Assembly (NCBI GenBank): GCA_963930655.1 | Contig: OZ005603.1 | Location: 16,329,001 to 16,393,000, forward strand | Direction: 5' to 3' | DNA length: 64,000 nucleotides | DNA from: Myrica gale | Taxonomy: Eukaryota > Streptophyta > Magnoliopsida > Fagales > Myricaceae | Shown here: positions 60,558 to 64,000 of the stretch, in pieces | Layout: every line of letters starts with the position of its first letter | How positions within the stretch are numbered: the first letter of the stretch is position 1 | The notes under the pieces: model-generated | The model's database searches: none | What the model saw: only the letters and a program-made list of their open reading frames with translations | Told to the model about the DNA's origin: nothing | Made by a program: the position numbers and the translations under genes

Positions 60558-61202
60558 TATATACCCATGGAACAAAATCTCAAGCTCACCGACACTAATG
60601 GCGCTATCTTGCATTACCCCAGTCCCTTTCACCGACTCATGGGGCATCTCATTTATCTCATCCTTACATGGCTAGACATTGTTTTCTCTATCAATCTTCA
60701 CGTCCAGTTCATGCATGCTCATCGTTAACGACATTATGATCCTACTATTTCTTTGTATCTTACGTTATCTCAAATCTACTCCGGGTCGACGTCTCTTTTA
60801 TACTACTCAGAATAATTTACAAGTCACTGCCTATACTGACTTTGACTAGGTCAGCTATCTAACTACTTACGGTTCCATTACTGGGGTTTTTATTCAGCTT
60901 GACTCTAGTCCCATTTTCTGCCTCACCAAGAAATAGTCTACCGTCTCTCACTCCTCCACTAAAGCAGAATATCGTGTGATGACATCCACTACTTGTGAGC
61001 TCACTTGGGCTACGATCTCTCCTCTATGATCTTCAAGTCTCTCATTCTTAATCTATGCACCTTTATTGCGACAATCAAGCTACCTTGCACATTGCCAAAA
61101 ATCTTGTTTTTTCATGAATGCACCAAACATATTGAAAGTGATTGCCACATCTTTCATGAAAAGTTTCGGACTCATATGACAAGACCCTCAGTAATGAGCT
61201 AG

Positions 61203-61520
61203 GCGAAACAAGGTTTGTGGACACCTCTGTCACACCATCAACATGTCACAACATGAGCCATGACACTACCAGCAGCTAGCTGGTATGCCTATAGCATTTT
61301 CAATGCCTAGGGCTGCCAACACCCAAGGTCACAAGCCTCAGGATGACATAGGCTAGCCACATCCAGGTCAGCCACCACTAGAGATGGCACAACGAACCCA
61401 ATAGGGAAGGGAAATCGAGATTTTAGAATTTGGGGAGGAAGATAGTTGAAACACACTGTTTCACTTAAAATTTCAAATTGACTAAAATAGGTTTAAATAA
61501 AATAAACCTTCACCACGATA
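61203..61520. other. Sequence downstream of the copia pol gene
   Basis: The region just after pol (to about 61430) probably includes the polypurine tract and LTR remnants of the copia element. No clear boundary is visible. The AACATGTCACAACATGAGCCATG segment suggests old repeats. Confidence 0.35.
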
Positions 61521-61524
61521 ACCA

Positions 61525-61620
61525 AACAAGTAAATTGCCTCAATGGTTAAGCTGCGAATCTATCATTTCTTCAGTGCAAGAGTTCGAATCCTTGCATTGC
61601 CATCACCCTTCCTTTTTTGT
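61525..61620 (+). mobile_element. tRNA-derived SINE-like head (A and B boxes)
   Basis: GCCTCAATGGTTAAGCTGCG resembles the A box of a tRNA promoter, and AGTTCGAATCC, about 38 bp downstream, is an almost exact B box. The T-arm-like part GCAAG...CTTGC can pair, but the acceptor and anticodon stems do not form convincingly. It is more likely a tRNA-derived SINE or pseudo-tRNA than a functional tRNA gene. Confidence 0.45.
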
Positions 61621-61949
61621 TGGAAACATTAATTGGTGTTGGTATGGAATCCTTGGGGTGCAGACCTCTTCCTTTACTAATACTGCTCATTGCTCCTCCA
61701 GATATTCTGTTCTATCACTGTTGCCTTCTTAACCAACTCATAAAAATTATTGATTTCAAATTCAATCAAACGATCATAAATACGATAATTAAGACCTTAT
61801 TCACATTTTTGAGCCTTCCTTTCCTCATCCAGAATCATGTATAATGCAAAACGAGAAAGCTCAATATATTTGGCTACATACACGTGCACATTCATCAATC
61901 CTTGAACTAAATTAATAGACTTCTTAGCTTTTGTATCACGAATTTGAGA

Positions 61950-62540
61950 GTCCTAGTTTCAGGATTAAGGTAACCCAAGAGGGGGTGAATTAGTTTTCTA
62001 TACTTCTCTGTTAAAACCCCCAAAAATCTGTTTGCAAGTAAATACTACTTTAGCACAAGTATATAATATACAATAACTGTAAATGAGTGCTAAAGTAAGG
62101 AGAAGGGTAAGAGAAACAAACACGTGATTTTTTCAGTGGTTCGGCAAACCCGCCTACATCTACCCCTCAAGCTCCTTACCGAGCCTTGAGGTTTTCCACT
62201 ATCTTCAATAGCTTTACACACTAGCTTCCGGGTGCTAGTGAACCGTACAAGTGTTTTCTTGGGATCAACATTCAAACCCACCCAAGTAGTTTTTTGGCTC
62301 ACCACTCACAACCTCACCAAGCTTGAGATATACACTCTCAAAGCTTATTCTTTAGTGAACAATCTCACTAAAGAAAACACCTCTTTTGATAGGTAGATTT
62401 AGGAACAAGACTCTCTCAAAGAGTGGATATAAAAATGGAAAGCTCTATCTCTTGATTCATACAAAGACAAGGATGTGAAAGTGTAATTTGTGTGAATGAT
62501 ATGACTATCTCTTGATTCACACAAAGACATATTATAACTT
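61950..62540 (-). mobile_element. Truncated copy of the 3860-5081 LTR family
   Basis: From AAGGTAACCCAAGAGGGGGTG onwards the sequence follows the 3860-5081 unit in the same plus-strand layout. Shared phrases include CCCCCAAAAATCTGTTTGC, GTGGTTCGGC(A/G)AACC, CAAGCTCCTT and GAGCCTTGAGGTTTTCC. The copy stops after the segment on AAAGCTCTATCTCTTGATTC, which is partly repeated (62447 and 62506). The outer half of the LTR is missing. Confidence 0.75.
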
Positions 62541-62566
62541 TAATGATCAAAAACATAAATTTAAAT

Positions 62567-63080
62567 TGTCACGCCTCCTGCCCATACTTACCCTTAGACC
62601 CACTTATAGTAATAGTATACACACAAGCGGGAATTACGACATGAACTAACCTTCTACGATGATTGACTATTTTGCCATTGAAAAGTTTAGCGGAAGACTT
62701 GTTTAAAGTTTAAAATGCTTAAGGTTCTTCAAAATTAATTAAATACGTAAATAAAGTTTTTGAGAAAATTGGGGTATTTGCCGAATAGTTTAAGGAATTT
62801 AAAAAAGTCGGAAAAATGGTATGACTTAAAATAACATAGGGATTTTGTTAGTATTGGTTTTTAAAAGACCAAGTTATTTACCGGTTAAGTAAATTATTTT
62901 GGGCAGAACAAGAAATAAGAAAGTCATGAATAAACATAAAGATAACATAAACATATTACGGTTTCCAAAAGACGTCCTTCTTGAGGACTACAAAAGGCTA
63001 GCATTACAAAAATGTGAGCGCACTAGGTCTCACTAGGCCTATACAACCATGATATAACAAACTAAAAACGTTTTTACAAG
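62567..63080 (+). mobile_element. Start of another TGTCACGCC-type LTR
   Basis: TGTCACGCCTCCTGCCC at 62567 resembles the start of the 55800 unit and of many plant LTRs. The interior is AT-rich and non-coding. The right end was not identified. Confidence 0.4.
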
Positions 63081-63277
63081 TACAACTGATAGGCCTTGTG
63101 TTTTGGGCCTCAATTTCTAACAGGTTTGGCCTCAAATTTGTACCCTAATACCCTTAAACCAAGCCCAACATTGTCATAAGCCTAGATTTAATGTTTGGAT
63201 ACTTTTATCCTCTATTTTTCAGTATTGCTGAAATTGTCCTTAATGGCCTCTATGGTCATTTTCATCACTTCTCTTTA

Positions 63278-63746
63278 GGGGTGGGCAAAACTTCCACTAG
63301 TATCGGAATTTCGGTTCTGCCCACCACCCATTGCATACTACCTGGAACCGGATCCGGGGCCGCTATAGGATATAGGAAATAGCCGGAACCGGACCCGGTA
63401 CCGGTAATTTCGCTGATACAAGGCAGAATTCCTGTACCAATTTTTTTTAAAGACCCAAAACGAACAATTTTTGACAGGATCAAAATGCACAACCAAAACC
63501 CTTCCCCCCTCATTCGACGTCTCTACTCTCTCTCAGCTCTCTCACTCTCTCACCTCACACCACAACTTTCTCTCTATCTCTCTAGTCTCTAACACTCTCT
63601 CTCAAGTCTCAAGCCTCGGCTCTTTCTCTCTAGTCTCTCTCTGTCTCTCACTCTCTTTGGTCTGGTCGCCCGTGGCTGTCTCCCTCACTCTCAGCCCTCT
63701 ACCGACTGTCATGATGCCTTCAAAGGCCAAGGGTCAAGGCCGCTAC

Positions 63747-63777
<31 letters not shown>

Positions 63778-64000
63778 TGGAACGATGCCTCTTCCCTCTC
63801 TGTTAAATTTTTTTGTAATTTTTGTAATTTCATTTTCATTATAATCAGTCATTCTTCATTTGATTATCTGTTAACTAATTAATTTTTTTAGTTCAGGTTA
63901 CAAGATTGACAGACTGTGATTTCACCGATTTGTGAATTTGTGTTGACTGTTGTGCCGTCTGTGGTCAGTGCACTGCATTGAGGTAAAAATTTTCATTTAT
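63278..64000 (+). mobile_element. Left part of a hAT-like element, runs off the window
   Basis: The terminus AGGGGTGGGCAAAACTTCC, the GGAACCGGACCCGGTACCGG-rich subterminal block, the loop with ACCCAAAACGAAC and the long CT-rich leader (63500-63790) parallel the LSD1-intron element at 22925. The following AT-rich part also matches it: TGTGAATTTGTG...GTCAGTGCACT is alike in both. The rest lies beyond the window, so a transposase could follow. Confidence 0.6.

Larger units (their letters stand above)
52868..61202 (+). pseudogene. Ty1/copia pol pseudogene (integrase, RT, RNase H), doubly interrupted
   Basis: Integrase core pieces lie at 52868-53600, with several stops (VEDYSRTTWVYLM, NNGLEF, CVETPQQND, FWGECIFTATYLI). 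A Pro/Ser-rich linker is at 54730-54960. Reverse transcriptase is at 55030-55795 (LEENCTWTL, GCKWIFKTK, the catalytic-site strand LVYVDDILL). RNase H and the C-terminus resume at 60558-61200 (PMEQNLKLTDTNG, HLIYLILTWLDIVFS, KHIESDCHIFHEK). Stops and frameshifts are frequent. The integrase-RT linker is split by an LTR at about 53601-54700 and the RT-RNase H junction by the 4.76-kb unit at 55800-60557. The gag region is not recognisable. The element is inactive. Confidence 0.88.

Noticed and set aside
61525-61620. Functional tRNA gene
   Set aside because: The acceptor and anticodon stems do not form, and only the promoter boxes are convincing.

Overview
The window looks like nuclear DNA of a flowering plant, most likely a woody eudicot. 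It is AT-rich, has GT-AG introns, and carries plant-only gene families between dense nested transposons. I cannot name the species. Three intact host genes can be reconstructed, all on the minus strand: a CASP-like family 1 membrane protein (19600 to 18100, 3 exons, 202 aa), an LSD1-type triple zinc-finger regulator of cell death (coding exons 28033 to 21652, 6 exons, 172 aa), and the ESCRT-III subunit VPS2.2/CHMP2-like (46822 to 40208, 11 exons, 216 aa). Each gives a continuous reading frame across its predicted junctions.

The rest is mainly layered mobile DNA. From 0.4 to 5.1 kb there is a decayed Mutator-like (MULE) transposase and a solo LTR. From 5.8 to 9.4 kb there is a 254-bp foldback element with a perfect 9-bp target duplication, remnants of an En/Spm-type element, and a hAT-like element split by a solo LTR, with target duplications visible at both levels. 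From 11.7 to 17.9 kb there is a CACTA-ended element holding two surprises: a Pack-MULE with a captured L-type lectin domain, and a roughly 1.5-1.8 kb-arm inverted repeat built from captured host gene segments, including an exon of plant sterol-4-alpha-carboxylate 3-dehydrogenase.

From 18 to 32 kb lie the CASP-like and LSD1 genes. LSD1 intron 3 hosts a hAT-like element whose relative enters the window again at 63.3 kb. From 33.0 to 35.6 kb a terminal-inverted-repeat unit carries exons of two unrelated genes, an LRR receptor kinase and ZPR1. From 36.7 to 39.9 kb there are foldback/MITE remnants, followed by VPS2.2.

From 48 to 64 kb the DNA is LTR-retrotransposon wreckage. A degenerate Ty1/copia pol gene (52.9-61.2 kb) is interrupted by a ~1.1-kb copia-type LTR and by a 4,758-bp TG...CA unit flanked by the 5-bp duplication TATAT. 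A related, 5'-truncated copy of that large LTR lies at 48.3-51.1 kb. A SINE-like tRNA-derived unit, a further copy of the 3.9-kb LTR family, and the start of a hAT-like element complete the window.

The host genes do not form a pathway. The strongest novelty candidates are the composite gene-capturing elements at 11.7-17.9 and 33.0-35.6 kb. The first could be transcribed into a long hairpin that acts in trans on a sterol-biosynthesis gene; that is a hypothesis, not something the sequence proves.
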